DNA of 24,933 bases from JBNKLG01 sp050292235 (GCA_050292235.1 JBNKLG010000036.1:1-24933), one strand, 5' to 3'. Positions 8,443 to 16,821 are shown, counted from the stretch's first letter. Numbers and translations are program-made. The notes: a model not told the origin generated them from the letters alone.

Positions 8443-8542
8443 TTGCGAACACTGACTCTGCCAAGAGCTGAGTGTTTGATAAAGAAATAACGACTCAAGC
8501 AATAGCGAGTTTGGTCGCTACCCTGATATACGGAGGTGGAAT
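8443..8542. promoter_or_regulatory. Divergent region between PilZ gene and yjfB-like gene, with perfect inverted repeat
   Basis: A perfect inverted repeat, TAGCGA at 8503-8508 and TCGCTA at 8515-8520 with a 6-nt centre, lies between the divergent genes. If the TTG start at 8502 were used for PilZ, the repeat would sit directly before it. A strong ribosome-binding site, GGAGGTGG (8532-8539), precedes the yjfB-like ATG. The repeat could be an operator or an mRNA hairpin; its function is unknown. Confidence 0.4.
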
Positions 8543-8737
8543 ATGTCAGACATTGCAACATCTGCGGTGGCTTCGTCCCAAAATCTGGGCCTTGAGCTTG
8601 GCGTGGCCATGCTGAAAAAGGGTCAAGAGGTGATGGAAGCCCAGGCCCAATCTCTGCTTCAGTTGGTGGAGTCTGTCCCCAGCGTGAGCCCTGATCCCGG
8701 CAGCAGTCTGGGGCAGAATGTGGATACCTACGCATAA
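8543..8737 (+). CDS. YjfB-family putative motility protein (64 residues)
   Basis: A small, mostly helical protein matching the YjfB_motility family. A short helix is followed by a segment containing GVAMLKKGQEVMEAQAQSLLQLV, then a Pro/Ser linker and the characteristic ending LGQNVDTYA. The molecular function of the family is unsettled; members occur in flagellated bacteria, often near motility genes. Here it is divergent from a YcgR-like PilZ gene. It has a near-ideal ribosome-binding site (GGAGGTGG, 3 nt before ATG) and a private terminator 9 bases after the stop codon. It is therefore a single-gene transcript with high translation potential. Confidence 0.85.
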   Translation: MSDIATSAVASSQNLGLELGVAMLKKGQEVMEAQAQSLLQLVESVPSVSPDPGSSLGQNVDTYA

Positions 8738-8746
8738 TTTCCCATA

Positions 8747-8778
8747 GGTGGCTAGTTTTTCTAGTCACCATACTTTTT
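8747..8778 (+). terminator. Rho-independent terminator of the yjfB-like gene
   Basis: GGTGGCTAG (8747-8755) pairs with CTAGTCACC (8761-8769) with one G-U pair and a TTTTT loop, followed by TTTTT at 8774-8778. The T run is only on the plus strand, so it serves the yjfB-like gene. Its end overlaps the last bases of rnd, which converges on it. Confidence 0.85.
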
Positions 8779-9928
8779 AGCAGGGTAAACCGAAGTTTAG
8801 CGCCCCTTTTTGCGTTTTGAGTTCGATCTCTCCCCGGATCACTCCCATGAGACGCTCTCCAGCCAATGCCCTGCGCCAGCCTTGCGTTAGCGGTGAATTG
8901 CTCTCTCCCTGAATCAGGTTCTCCAGATCACGACGATTGGCGATGGCGCTGGCGGTCATGCCTGCATCCAAAGCGATCTGGCGCAGAGCGGCGGAGAGCA
9001 GATCAAGCTGGATCTCCTGTTCTGGGGTGAGGCGGGGGGGGCGCTGCAGAGCGGGCCAATTTGATTTGGGCAGGTGCCCGGCTTTTTCCATGAGGATCAG
9101 CCAGATCTCTCCCCAGCGCCCGATCTCTTTGTCTCTCAACCCTTGAATGTTGTTCAGTTGTTGAAGATTTTTGGGTCGGCGGCGGCAGAGTTGTATCAGT
9201 ATATCGTCACTGAGGATTCGGCGGCGGGGCCGGTTCTGGCTCAGGGCCTCTTTCTCACGCCAGGCAGCCAATGTCTGGAGCAAGGCATATTGCACTCCGC
9301 GGAGCTGCTGCAGGCCCTTGACCTTTTTCCAGCTCTCCTCGGGCTGGATCTGGTAAGTCTCGACCGAGGTTAGGGCCTCGAAATCCTGGTCCAGCCACGC
9401 CAGCCGGTCTTGTTGGGACAAACGCTTGCGCATCTGTAGGTAGAGCTCGCCCAGATGAATGACGTCTTGGTAGGCGTAATCGAGTTGCTCCGGTTCCAAT
9501 GGTCGTTGAGACCAGTCGGTGCGGGTCATGCCCTTGTCCAACCGGATGTCGAGCAGGGCCTCTACCAGAGCAGCGTAGCCGATTTGGTCACCGAGTCCGA
9601 GCAGGGCCGCTGCGGGTTGGGTATCGAACAGGGGTTTAGGTAACTCCTGCCAGAGATAGTAGAAAATTTCCAGATCCTGACGACCGGCGTGGCAGATCTT
9701 GGTGATGGCCGGATTGAATAGGAGATCTTTTAGCGGTGAAAGGTCGTCGATAGTTAGAGGATCGATGCAGACGGCCTGGTGGGCATCGGCCAGTTGTAAC
9801 AGGCAGAAGCGCGGATGATAAGTAGTCTCGCGCAAAAATTCTGTGTCCATGGCCAGCCAGGGACTTTGGCTGAAAGAGTGGCAGATAGCGCTGAGGTCTT
9901 GGGCGTTGTCGATGAAATGTTGTTGCAT
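8777..9928 (-). CDS. rnd: Ribonuclease D
   Basis: A 383-residue 3'-5' exoribonuclease that trims tRNA precursors and other stable RNAs. The DEDDy exonuclease domain has Asp28 and Glu30 in MDTEF, Asp85 in HAGRQDLE, and Tyr151-x3-Asp155 in YAYQD. An HRDC RNA-binding domain follows at about residues 209-289, and the C-terminal helical part completes the usual length. The start ATG has only a weak GCGGAA upstream. It converges with the yjfB-like gene and diverges from the membrane protein at 10004. No defect is visible. Confidence 0.96.
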   Translation of the reverse strand: MQQHFIDNAQDLSAICHSFSQSPWLAMDTEFLRETTYHPRFCLLQLADAHQAVCIDPLTIDDLSPLKDLLFNPAITKICHAGRQDLEIFYYLWQELPKPLFDTQPAAALLGLGDQIGYAALVEALLDIRLDKGMTRTDWSQRPLEPEQLDYAYQDVIHLGELYLQMRKRLSQQDRLAWLDQDFEALTSVETYQIQPEESWKKVKGLQQLRGVQYALLQTLAAWREKEALSQNRPRRRILSDDILIQLCRRRPKNLQQLNNIQGLRDKEIGRWGEIWLILMEKAGHLPKSNWPALQRPPRLTPEQEIQLDLLSAALRQIALDAGMTASAIANRRDLENLIQGESNSPLTQGWRRALAGERLMGVIRGEIELKTQKGALNFGLPC

Positions 9929-10003
9929 GGGTTTTCCGCTGTTTGGGCAGAGCAGAGCATACCACCCTCTGCTATGATCATTTTTTTTCCGATTCCTGGC
10001 CCC

Positions 10004-10531
10004 GTGAAAGCCCTCTTCCGTTATTTCGTTGATCTCTGCCTATTGCGCCTCGGCCCACAGGATATGCCTGCGTCCTGGCCACTATTCTGGCTGCTGATAC
10101 CCGTCAACCTGCTGCTGACACTGATTTTGGCGGGCGATAGCTTTGGCACCTTGTTTAATGCTCTGGTGGCGGCCCTGCTCGATTTGTTGATGTTGCTTGC
10201 CTGGTTGCGCCTGCTGCTGATGTTCAAGGGGTACCCCCTGCGTTATGTGCAATCGGCTACGGCTTTGCTGGGGTCGAGTGTGGTGCTGTCTCTACTGGCG
10301 ATTCCCCTCAGCTTGGTGCTGGGGGATACCAATCCTGAGAACATGACAGCGCAGCAACAAACCTTTTCTACGTTGTTACTGCTGCTGGTGATTTGGTCGC
10401 TGGTGGTGACGGCCAATATTTTTCGTCAGGCGCTGTCGGTCAACTTCTTGTTGGGCATGGGACTGGTGCTGACCTACTGGGTTTCCAGCATCCTGCTGAG
10501 AAGTGTCCTTTTTCCGCTGGAGGTGGGTTGA
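10004..10531 (+). CDS. Five-helix integral membrane protein of unknown function, upstream of mpl
   Basis: A 175-residue protein with an N-terminal segment containing RLGPQDMPAS and about five membrane segments (roughly 27-46, 52-76, 85-107, 120-142, 147-169). It somewhat resembles small Yip1-type membrane proteins. I prefer the GTG at 10004 because the N-terminus then reads MKALFRYF and a TATGAT at 9973-9978 could be a -10 box. The ATG at 9974, inside that box, would add ten residues. Neither start has a ribosome-binding site. The last base of the stop codon is the first base of the mpl start (TGATG), so the two are translationally coupled and may be linked in cell-envelope function. Confidence 0.7.
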   Translation: MKALFRYFVDLCLLRLGPQDMPASWPLFWLLIPVNLLLTLILAGDSFGTLFNALVAALLDLLMLLAWLRLLLMFKGYPLRYVQSATALLGSSVVLSLLAIPLSLVLGDTNPENMTAQQQTFSTLLLLLVIWSLVVTANIFRQALSVNFLLGMGLVLTYWVSSILLRSVLFPLEVG

Positions 10532-11901
10532 TGCATATTCATATTCTGGGTATTTGTGGCACCTTCATGGGTGGGCTGGCCCAGCTGGCCAAGGCGATGG
10601 GGTATGAGGTCAGCGGCTCTGACGCCCATGTTTATCCCCCTATGAGCAACCAACTGGAAGCGGCCGGTATCACCATCATGGATGGCTATGAACCGGATCA
10701 TTTACAGCCGCCGCCGGATCTGGTGGTGGTCGGCAACACGCTGAAGCGGGGCGTGCCGGTGGTAGAATATCTGCTAAACCAACGGCTGCCCTTTGTCTCT
10801 GGCCCTCAGTGGCTGTCTGAACACCTGCTGCGGGATCGCTGGGTGCTGGGAGTGTCAGGCACTCATGGCAAGACCACCACGGCCAGCATGCTGGCCTGGA
10901 TTCTTGAGGATGCGGGTCTGGAACCCGGCTTTTTGATCGGCGGTGTGCCGGAAAATTTTGGCATCAGCGCCCGATTGGGCTCGACACCCTTCTTCGTGGT
11001 GGAGGCCGATGAGTATGACACCGCCTTTTTCGACAAACGCTCCAAATTTGTTCACTACCATCCCCGCAGCCTGATTCTCAATAACCTGGAGTTCGATCAT
11101 GCCGATATCTTCGAAGATCTGGCAGCGATCCAGCGGCAATTTCATCATCTGATGCGCATTGTGCCTAGCGAAGGATTGGTGGTGGCCCCACAGCGGGATG
11201 CGAATCTGGAGACGGTGCTGGAGCAGGGCTGTTGGACGCCGGTGGAGCGCTTCGATCTTGAGGTCGGGCCGGGTTGGCATGCTCGAGATTTGGCGGCTGA
11301 TACCAGCCATTTTGAGGTCTGGTTTGGCGATGAGTATCAGGGTCGGGTGGATTGGTCGCTCAACGGCCATCACAATGTCTCTAACGGCTTGGCTGCTATT
11401 GCGGCTGCACGACATGCCGGGGTACCCGCAACATTGGCAACAGAGGCCCTGGGTCGGTTCCAAAACGTCAAGCGTCGCATGCAGTTACGGGGTGAGGTAC
11501 AGGGTGTGCGGGTCTACGACGACTTTGCGCACCACCCCACGGCCATTCGTCTGACTGTAGAGGGGCTGCGCGCTACCATGCAATCTGAGCCGGGCCGGCT
11601 CATCGCCATTCTGGAGCCGCGATCCAACACCATGCGCATGGGCACGCTCTCAGCCCGACTGCCTGAGTCTCTGGCTGCGGCGGATCAGGTGCTGGTTTAC
11701 TCTGCACCCGATCTGAAATGGGATGCGCGAGCCGTCTTTGCCCCTATGGGCGACAAGATCCAGGTCTTTGACCAAACCCAGGATATTTTGGACTGGGCGG
11801 TGGCTGAAGCGCGTCCGGGGGATCGGCTGCTGGTAATGAGCAACGGTGGTTTTGATCAGATCCACCAACGCCTGCTGACAACCCTGGCAGCGCGAGCATG
11901 A
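10531..11901 (+). CDS. mpl: UDP-N-acetylmuramate:L-Ala-gamma-D-Glu-meso-DAP ligase (murein peptide ligase)
   Basis: A 456-residue Mur-ligase-family enzyme that re-attaches tripeptide released from old murein to UDP-MurNAc, recycling cell wall. The N-terminal domain starts MHIHILGICGTFMGGLAQLA, typical of Mpl rather than MurC. The ATP loop GTHGKTTT is at residues 110-117. The central domain has EADEYDTAFFDKRSKF, and the C-terminal domain has DDFAHHPTAI. The start is fixed by GGAGGTGGG just upstream and by the one-base overlap with the preceding stop; an earlier in-frame start at 10393 would run through the preceding gene. The end overlaps ubiX by ATGA. Confidence 0.96.
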   Translation: MHIHILGICGTFMGGLAQLAKAMGYEVSGSDAHVYPPMSNQLEAAGITIMDGYEPDHLQPPPDLVVVGNTLKRGVPVVEYLLNQRLPFVSGPQWLSEHLLRDRWVLGVSGTHGKTTTASMLAWILEDAGLEPGFLIGGVPENFGISARLGSTPFFVVEADEYDTAFFDKRSKFVHYHPRSLILNNLEFDHADIFEDLAAIQRQFHHLMRIVPSEGLVVAPQRDANLETVLEQGCWTPVERFDLEVGPGWHARDLAADTSHFEVWFGDEYQGRVDWSLNGHHNVSNGLAAIAAARHAGVPATLATEALGRFQNVKRRMQLRGEVQGVRVYDDFAHHPTAIRLTVEGLRATMQSEPGRLIAILEPRSNTMRMGTLSARLPESLAAADQVLVYSAPDLKWDARAVFAPMGDKIQVFDQTQDILDWAVAEARPGDRLLVMSNGGFDQIHQRLLTTLAARA

Positions 11902-12503
11902 ACGGCCAGCCCATCGCCGTTGCCATCACCGGTGCCTCCGGCAGCGCCTACGCCCTGCGCCTGCTGGACTGCCTGCTGGAGACGGATCGGCCCATCTACC
12001 TCATGATCTCCCAGGCCGGGCAGGTGGTACTGCGGATGGAGGCTGGGCTGGAGGTGCCGAGTCAGCCCCAGGAAGCCGAGGACTATTTCAATCGACATTT
12101 CGGCATGGCCCCCGGTCAGTTGCAGGTCTTTGGTCGCCAGCAATGGACAGCTCCCGTGGCCAGTGGCTCCCGACCGCCCGAATCTATGGTGGTCTGCCCC
12201 TGCACCACCGGCACCCTGGCCAGTATCGCCAATGGTATCTGTGATGATCTCATCGATCGCGCTGCCGACGTGGTGCTCAAAGAGCGGCGCAAACTCATCC
12301 TGGTGGTGCGTGAGACCCCCTTCTCTGAGATCCATCTGGAAAACATGCTGCGCCTCAGTCGCATGGGCGCCATCATCCTGCCACCTAGCCCTGGCTTCTA
12401 TCACTTGCCTCAGACCATCGAAGATCTGGTGGATTTCGTGGTGGCCCGCATCTTGGACCATTTGGGAATTCCCCATCAATTGAGTGAGCGGTGGGGGGAG
12501 TAA
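11898..12503 (+). CDS. ubiX: Flavin prenyltransferase UbiX
   Basis: A 201-residue flavoprotein that attaches a dimethylallyl group to FMN, making the prenylated cofactor used by the UbiD decarboxylase in ubiquinone synthesis. The FMN-binding GASGSAYA is at residues 12-19. The family block CTTGTLASIANGICDDLIDR is followed by KLILVVRETPFS and LPPSPGFYHLP. It overlaps mpl by 4 bases (ATGA), and this adjacency is seen in other gammaproteobacteria. Only 11 bp separate its stop from the end of the converging dedA gene, with no obvious terminator between. Confidence 0.97.
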   Translation: MNGQPIAVAITGASGSAYALRLLDCLLETDRPIYLMISQAGQVVLRMEAGLEVPSQPQEAEDYFNRHFGMAPGQLQVFGRQQWTAPVASGSRPPESMVVCPCTTGTLASIANGICDDLIDRAADVVLKERRKLILVVRETPFSEIHLENMLRLSRMGAIILPPSPGFYHLPQTIEDLVDFVVARILDHLGIPHQLSERWGE

Positions 12504-12514
12504 AACGAAGCTGT

Positions 12515-13501
12515 CTATTGTGACGAAGTGACCGGTAGGCGTAATAGCCAAAGATCGTAGATAACCTGATGTAACCGCCAGCTCTGACCATCGTTTACTA
12601 GCATCAGTTCCCGTTCATGATCCCCCGCAGGGCGGCTGTAGAGCTGTGCTGATTGGGCATCAAATAAGGGCGGCAGGTTCTGATTGGCCACATCCGGGGA
12701 AAGGAGCTTGAGTAGATCAGGTGCGGTGAGTGGCGGCAGGGAATGCCAGCCCTGGGCGGAAAGTGTGGTGGGGTCTACGGGCTGTCCCGGACTGTTTTCA
12801 ATCAAATCTCGGGATTGCCAATTCAGTCCCAATCCTAGTGCCAGGATGGGCATTAATAAAAACCCTGCGCTGAGTGCATAGCGCAAGGCTGCCTTGGCGA
12901 TCCACAGGCGCAAGAGTTTGAATAGGCCGAAAAAGATCGCTGCTAAAAGTACGACTCCGATCGCCAGCCGCAGGCTGACGCCACTGGCCTGATCCATGGA
13001 AGCCCCAAACACCATGCCGGGCAATAGGTAGGCCGGTGCCCAGAGGAGGGCGGAGAGAACATTGGCGATCAAAAAGTGGCTAGGCCTCATGCGCAGCAGG
13101 CCCGCCACCAGAGGGACGATGGCCCGTAACGGGCCGAAGAAGCGTCCAAAGGCAACGCTCATGCCGCCGTGACGGCGAATGAATGCTTCAGCCTGTTGAA
13201 GCTGATTCGGGTGGAGATTAAACCAACCCAGGTGGGCAAAACGCTTTTCGTAATGGTGGCCTAGCCAGAAGCTGAGGTTGTCGCCGGCCACGGCGCCGGC
13301 CATGGCCCAGGCGCAGCTGGTCCAGAAATTCAGCACGCCCTCGCCGATGAGTGCGCCGATACCGAACAGCACCACCACCCCGGGCACTAGCACCCCTACG
13401 ATGGCCAGGGATTCGCCCATGGCAACCACAAAGATCACCACACCCGCCCAGACGGAATGTTGGCCGACCCAACTGACCCATTGTTCCAGATAGGTGGTCA
13501 C
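12515..13501 (-). CDS. DedA-family membrane protein with C-terminal soluble extension
   Basis: A 328-residue inner-membrane protein. Residues 1-200 are a DedA/SNARE-associated domain: Glu30 in the first re-entrant region, Asp74 in AGDNLSFWLG, and the FGRFFGPLRAIVPLVAG signature at 118-134. DedA proteins are thought to move undecaprenyl phosphate or phospholipids in a proton-linked way; the substrate here is unknown. A last helix (about 203-225) leads to about 100 non-membrane residues not found in plain DedA. Its pattern (GWHSLPPL ... LWLLRLP) weakly recalls the LssY C-terminal domain. The start is GTG, 13 nt after the hemL stop, making it the last gene of the thiD-thiE-hemL transcript. Confidence 0.88.
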   Translation of the reverse strand: MTTYLEQWVSWVGQHSVWAGVVIFVVAMGESLAIVGVLVPGVVVLFGIGALIGEGVLNFWTSCAWAMAGAVAGDNLSFWLGHHYEKRFAHLGWFNLHPNQLQQAEAFIRRHGGMSVAFGRFFGPLRAIVPLVAGLLRMRPSHFLIANVLSALLWAPAYLLPGMVFGASMDQASGVSLRLAIGVVLLAAIFFGLFKLLRLWIAKAALRYALSAGFLLMPILALGLGLNWQSRDLIENSPGQPVDPTTLSAQGWHSLPPLTAPDLLKLLSPDVANQNLPPLFDAQSAQLYSRPAGDHERELMLVNDGQSWRLHQVIYDLWLLRLPVTSSQ

Positions 13502-13514
13502 TGGCTAGAGAAAA

Positions 13515-14807
13515 TCAGTTTTCGATGGCGATTTCGTGGAAGGCCTCACCTGCGGCCTCGATGGTTGCCTCGATATCCGCATCGGTATGGGCAGCGGAGA
13601 GGAAGCCCGCTTCGTAGGCCGAGGGTGCCAGATAGACGCCGCGCCGTAGCATGGCGTGGTAGAAGGCCCGGAATCGATCCAGGTTGCAAGCAGTGGCGCC
13701 GGCAAAGTCGGTGACCTGGGAGGCTTGGGTGAAGAAGAGGCCGAACATACCGCCCACATGGTTTTCGGCCAGCGGGATGCCCGCCTCCTGCGCCTTTTTC
13801 AGCAGGCCTTCAGTAAGCTGTTCGGTCTTGGCGATCAGGGTCTCGAAGAAGCCGGGCAGGCTGATGAGTCCCAGGGTTCGCAGCCCGGCAGCCATGGCGA
13901 CGGGGTTGCCGGAGAGGGTGCCCGCTTGATAGATCGGGCCGAGGGGGGCGATGCGCTCCATGATCTCGCGCTTGCCACCAAAGGCGCCAACCGGCATACC
14001 ACCACCGACAACCTTACCCAGGGTGGTGAGGTCAGGTTCGATGCCATAGAGACCTTGGGCGCCTTCCAGGTGAACGCGAAAACCGGTCATGACCTCGTCG
14101 AAAATGAGTACGGCACCGTAGTGGGTGCAGAGTTCGCGCAAGGTTTCCAGGAAGCCCGGCAGCGGCGGAATGCAGTTCATATTGCCAGCCACGGGCTCAA
14201 CGATGATGGCGGCGATTTGGTCGCCAACTTGGTCGAAGAGTTGGCGTACCCGGTCGGCATCGTTATAGGGCAGAGTGAGGGTGTGAGCGGCCAGAGCAGC
14301 AGGGACGCCGGGCGAGCTGGGTTCTCCCAGGGTCAGGGCACCAGAACCGGCTTTGACCAGCAGGCTGTCGGCGTGGCCATGGTAACAGCCCTCGAATTTG
14401 AGGATCTTGTCGCGCCCAGTATAGCCACGGGCCAGGCGGATGGCAGACATGGTGGCTTCAGTGCCGGAGCTGACCATGCGCACCAGATCCATGCTGGGTA
14501 CCAATTCGCACAGCTTGTCCGCCATGCGGGTTTCCATCTCGGTGGGGGCACCGAAGGAGAGCCCCTGCTGGGCGGCCTGAGTCACGGCGTTGATGACCTC
14601 TGGATGGGCGTGACCCAGCACCATGGGGCCCCAGGAGCCCACATAGTCGATATAGCGACAACCATCGGTATCGAACAGATAGGGGCCTTTCGCCCGCTGG
14701 ATGAAGAGGGGGTCTCCACCCACGCCTTTGAAGGCACGAACGGGGGAGTTGACGCCACCAGGGATGTGGCGTTGGGCGTCTTGAAAAAGGTCCTGAGAGC
14801 GGGTCAT
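13515..14807 (-). CDS. hemL: Glutamate-1-semialdehyde 2,1-aminomutase
   Basis: A 430-residue PLP enzyme that converts glutamate-1-semialdehyde to 5-aminolevulinate, the second step of the C5 haem pathway. The PLP lysine is Lys265 in TLGKVVGGGMPVGAFGG. The cofactor-phosphate loop SSGTEATMSA (113-122) and the FDEVMTGFR segment are intact. It overlaps the thiE stop by 4 bases (ATGA). The thiD-thiE-hemL arrangement is recurrent in gammaproteobacteria. The long plus-strand open frame opposite it is a coding shadow. Confidence 0.98.
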   Translation of the reverse strand: MTRSQDLFQDAQRHIPGGVNSPVRAFKGVGGDPLFIQRAKGPYLFDTDGCRYIDYVGSWGPMVLGHAHPEVINAVTQAAQQGLSFGAPTEMETRMADKLCELVPSMDLVRMVSSGTEATMSAIRLARGYTGRDKILKFEGCYHGHADSLLVKAGSGALTLGEPSSPGVPAALAAHTLTLPYNDADRVRQLFDQVGDQIAAIIVEPVAGNMNCIPPLPGFLETLRELCTHYGAVLIFDEVMTGFRVHLEGAQGLYGIEPDLTTLGKVVGGGMPVGAFGGKREIMERIAPLGPIYQAGTLSGNPVAMAAGLRTLGLISLPGFFETLIAKTEQLTEGLLKKAQEAGIPLAENHVGGMFGLFFTQASQVTDFAGATACNLDRFRAFYHAMLRRGVYLAPSAYEAGFLSAAHTDADIEATIEAAGEAFHEIAIEN

Positions 14808-15433
14808 GGGGCTGTGTTCCTAAAAAGTCTCTGAAAGCGATCGCAGGCGGTGGCGATATCCCTCTGACCGAACACCCCCTGGATGACGGCGAGCATGTCG
14901 GCTCCAGCCTGAATCAGCAAGCTGCCATTCTCGGGGGTAATGCCGCCGATGGCAACCAGGGGCAGATGCCAGCGCTGTCTGGCCTGACGCAGCAGATCAG
15001 GGTCGGCAAGGGCGGCTTCGGGTTTGGTTTGAGAGGGGAAAAAACGGCCAAACGCGAGGTAGTTTGCCCCCTGTTTGACAGCGGCTTCTGCCCGCTCCAG
15101 TTGGTTGTAGCAGGAGACACCGATGATGGCTGTTTTGCCCAGGCGGTGGCGGGCTTGGCTGAGATCCCCGTCATTTTCACCCAGATGGACGCCATCGGCA
15201 TTTACCTCGGCGGCCAGCTCGATATCGTCATTGATGAAGAAGAGGGCATCATGGGCGCGGCAGAGCTGGGCCAGGGCCGTGGCTTCTGTAAGTCGTCGTG
15301 CCTGATCTTGGGTTTTATCCCGATATTGGAGAACAGGAGTGCCATGGTCGAGGGCGAGTGCCACTTGGCTCAGGAGAGCATCGCCCTGCTGCCCATCGGT
15401 GATGGCGTAGAGGCCCTGAAGAGAGTCGATCAT
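14804..15433 (-). CDS. thiE: Thiamine-phosphate synthase
   Basis: A 209-residue TIM-barrel enzyme that joins HMP-pyrophosphate and thiazole phosphate to make thiamine phosphate. Pyrophosphate and metal-binding segments are visible: QYRDK (36-40), FINDD (66-70), ADGVHLGEND (79-88), GRFFPSQTKPEA and the C-terminal phosphate loop AIGGITPENG. It overlaps thiD upstream and hemL downstream, each by ATGA, so all three are translated from one mRNA. ThiD supplies its HMP-PP substrate. Confidence 0.97.
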   Translation of the reverse strand: MIDSLQGLYAITDGQQGDALLSQVALALDHGTPVLQYRDKTQDQARRLTEATALAQLCRAHDALFFINDDIELAAEVNADGVHLGENDGDLSQARHRLGKTAIIGVSCYNQLERAEAAVKQGANYLAFGRFFPSQTKPEAALADPDLLRQARQRWHLPLVAIGGITPENGSLLIQAGADMLAVIQGVFGQRDIATACDRFQRLFRNTAP

Positions 15434-16239
15434 GGATTGGCGAAATGGCGAAGTGGAAAGGCCTGGTGTCGACCAATTTGCCGGGCATTCAGCAGGGTCT
15501 GCCAGGTAAAGGACTGGGCCTGCTCAACGGCCATAGGCAGTGGGATACCTTTGGCCAAGAGAGCAGCGCAGGCGCTGGCCAAAGTACAGCCACTTCCATG
15601 ATAACCCAGGGGTAATCGTGGCCAGGCCCAGTCGGCCACCAGTCCGTTGGCGTTAAAAAGGCGGTTGATGACCTCGTTGCCCGTGTCATGTCCGCCGGTA
15701 ATGAGTACGGAAGCGCAGCCCATATCACAGAGACTTTGAGCGCAATCCTCAGCAGTTAGTTGCCCGCTCAGTGCCTGGGCTTCCGGCAGATTGGGGGTAA
15801 GAAGCCAGGTTCGTGGCAATAGCCTTTGGCAAAGAATACTGGTGAGGCCGTTATTTGCCAGTTTGGCACCGCCACCGGCAGTCAGGACGGGGTCCAGAAC
15901 CAAGGGGGGCAGGTCTTTCTTTTTGGCCAGCCACTTAGCTATGGAGCTGGAACCCAACAGACCCACCTTACAGATTTGAAAATCAATGTCTGCTCTTAAG
16001 GTGGTCCACTGTGCCTCCAGCCATTCAGGGTCTAAAGGCTGATACTGGTAGACGTTGCCGCTGTCCTGCACGGTGAGGCAGCTGATTAACGCCAGTACTC
16101 GTATACCAAACTCCGTGCCAGTTTCTATATCTGCTTGAATGCCGGCACCGCCACAGGGATCATGACCAGACAGGGCGAGCATCACAGGTGATTCACTGGG
16201 ATTATTCGCTGGGATGGAATAGGGCTGAAGAAAACTCAT
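15430..16239 (-). CDS. thiD: Hydroxymethylpyrimidine (phosphate) kinase
   Basis: A 269-residue ribokinase-fold enzyme that phosphorylates HMP and HMP-phosphate for ThiE. The substrate loop SGHDPCGGAGIQAD (24-37) carries Cys where many homologues have Ser. The segments LDPVLTAGGGAKL and LLTPNLPEAQALSG, and the ATP-site anion hole HGSGCTLASA near the C-terminus, are typical. The start is uncertain: a TTG at 16260 would add 7 residues, but I prefer the ATG at 16239, although neither has a good ribosome-binding site. It is the first gene of the thiD-thiE-hemL-dedA operon. No TPP riboswitch is visible in the 76-bp upstream gap. Confidence 0.95.
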   Translation of the reverse strand: MSFLQPYSIPANNPSESPVMLALSGHDPCGGAGIQADIETGTEFGIRVLALISCLTVQDSGNVYQYQPLDPEWLEAQWTTLRADIDFQICKVGLLGSSSIAKWLAKKKDLPPLVLDPVLTAGGGAKLANNGLTSILCQRLLPRTWLLTPNLPEAQALSGQLTAEDCAQSLCDMGCASVLITGGHDTGNEVINRLFNANGLVADWAWPRLPLGYHGSGCTLASACAALLAKGIPLPMAVEQAQSFTWQTLLNARQIGRHQAFPLRHFANP

Positions 16240-16315
16240 TGAAATATCGGGGGCTGTCAAGCAGATAATTTTGTCTACACTTCAAGGTAGTGTCATCAGT
16301 CTACGAGGTTGAGAT

Positions 16316-16807
16316 ATGGACACTGAAACTCAGGATATCTTAGTCATCGCGCGTAGTTATTGCCATCTGATTGAGCATTGCGATCAGGATAATGAGGTTT
16401 GGTTGGCTCGTATAGCGGCCATATTGCCACAGCTGCATGCAGCCTTTTTTCGTGCATCTGCAGGTGCCAAAATGGACTGGGATGATGGGGCGGAAGAGGA
16501 ATCGGATCTGGAGGATCGTTTTGCGCTCTATGTCCAACTCAAGGCCCTGTTGGGTGAAAACGATCCTTATTGGCTGGAATATGATGGTGGCAGTGATTTG
16601 CAATCCATGACTGGCAGTCTGGCGGATGATCTTACAGATATCTACTGCGAACTCAAACAGGGACTGGATAACCTGAAACAGTCATCACAACCTTCACCTC
16701 GGCGTGTGCTACGGGGTTGGCGCCGGGGCTATCGGATGCATTGGGGACAACATCTGCTGGATGCGGAGCGTCACCTCTATTCGCTTGAGGTTGCGGGACG
16801 CCTATGA
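16316..16807 (+). CDS. DUF5063-family protein
   Basis: A 163-residue soluble, acidic, mostly helical protein. It matches the DUF5063 pattern: an N-terminal helical repeat region (Y-C-H-L-I-E ... LPQLHAAF), a middle YWLEYDGG segment, LADDLTDIYCELKQGL, and the hallmark C-terminal block in which GWRRGYRMHWGQH is followed by DAERHL. The function of the family is unknown. The gene is divergent from thiD. A GAGGTTGAG sequence just before the ATG is a usable ribosome-binding site. The next gene has its own promoter 15 bp downstream. Confidence 0.85.
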   Translation: MDTETQDILVIARSYCHLIEHCDQDNEVWLARIAAILPQLHAAFFRASAGAKMDWDDGAEEESDLEDRFALYVQLKALLGENDPYWLEYDGGSDLQSMTGSLADDLTDIYCELKQGLDNLKQSSQPSPRRVLRGWRRGYRMHWGQHLLDAERHLYSLEVAGRL

Positions 16808-16821
16808 ATAGTTGCTTGGGT

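Noticed and set aside
8490..8530. Possible flagellar sigma-28 promoter for the yjfB-like gene
   Set aside because: TCAAG and CCTGATAT resemble the two halves, but the spacing is about 20 bp rather than 11 and the second half has two mismatches in its key part.
11856..12551. A 231-codon minus-strand open frame opposite ubiX and the mpl end
   Set aside because: Shadow of ubiX; His/Gly/Asp-rich composition typical of the complement of coding sequence.
13656..14834. A 392-codon plus-strand open frame opposite hemL
   Set aside because: It is the complement of a certain, GC-rich gene (hemL and the thiE junction) and has no family-like motif; a coding shadow.
16240..16315. Possible TPP riboswitch ahead of thiD
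   Set aside because: The gap to the divergent gene is only 76 bp and shows no THI-box sequences such as CTGAGA on the minus strand.
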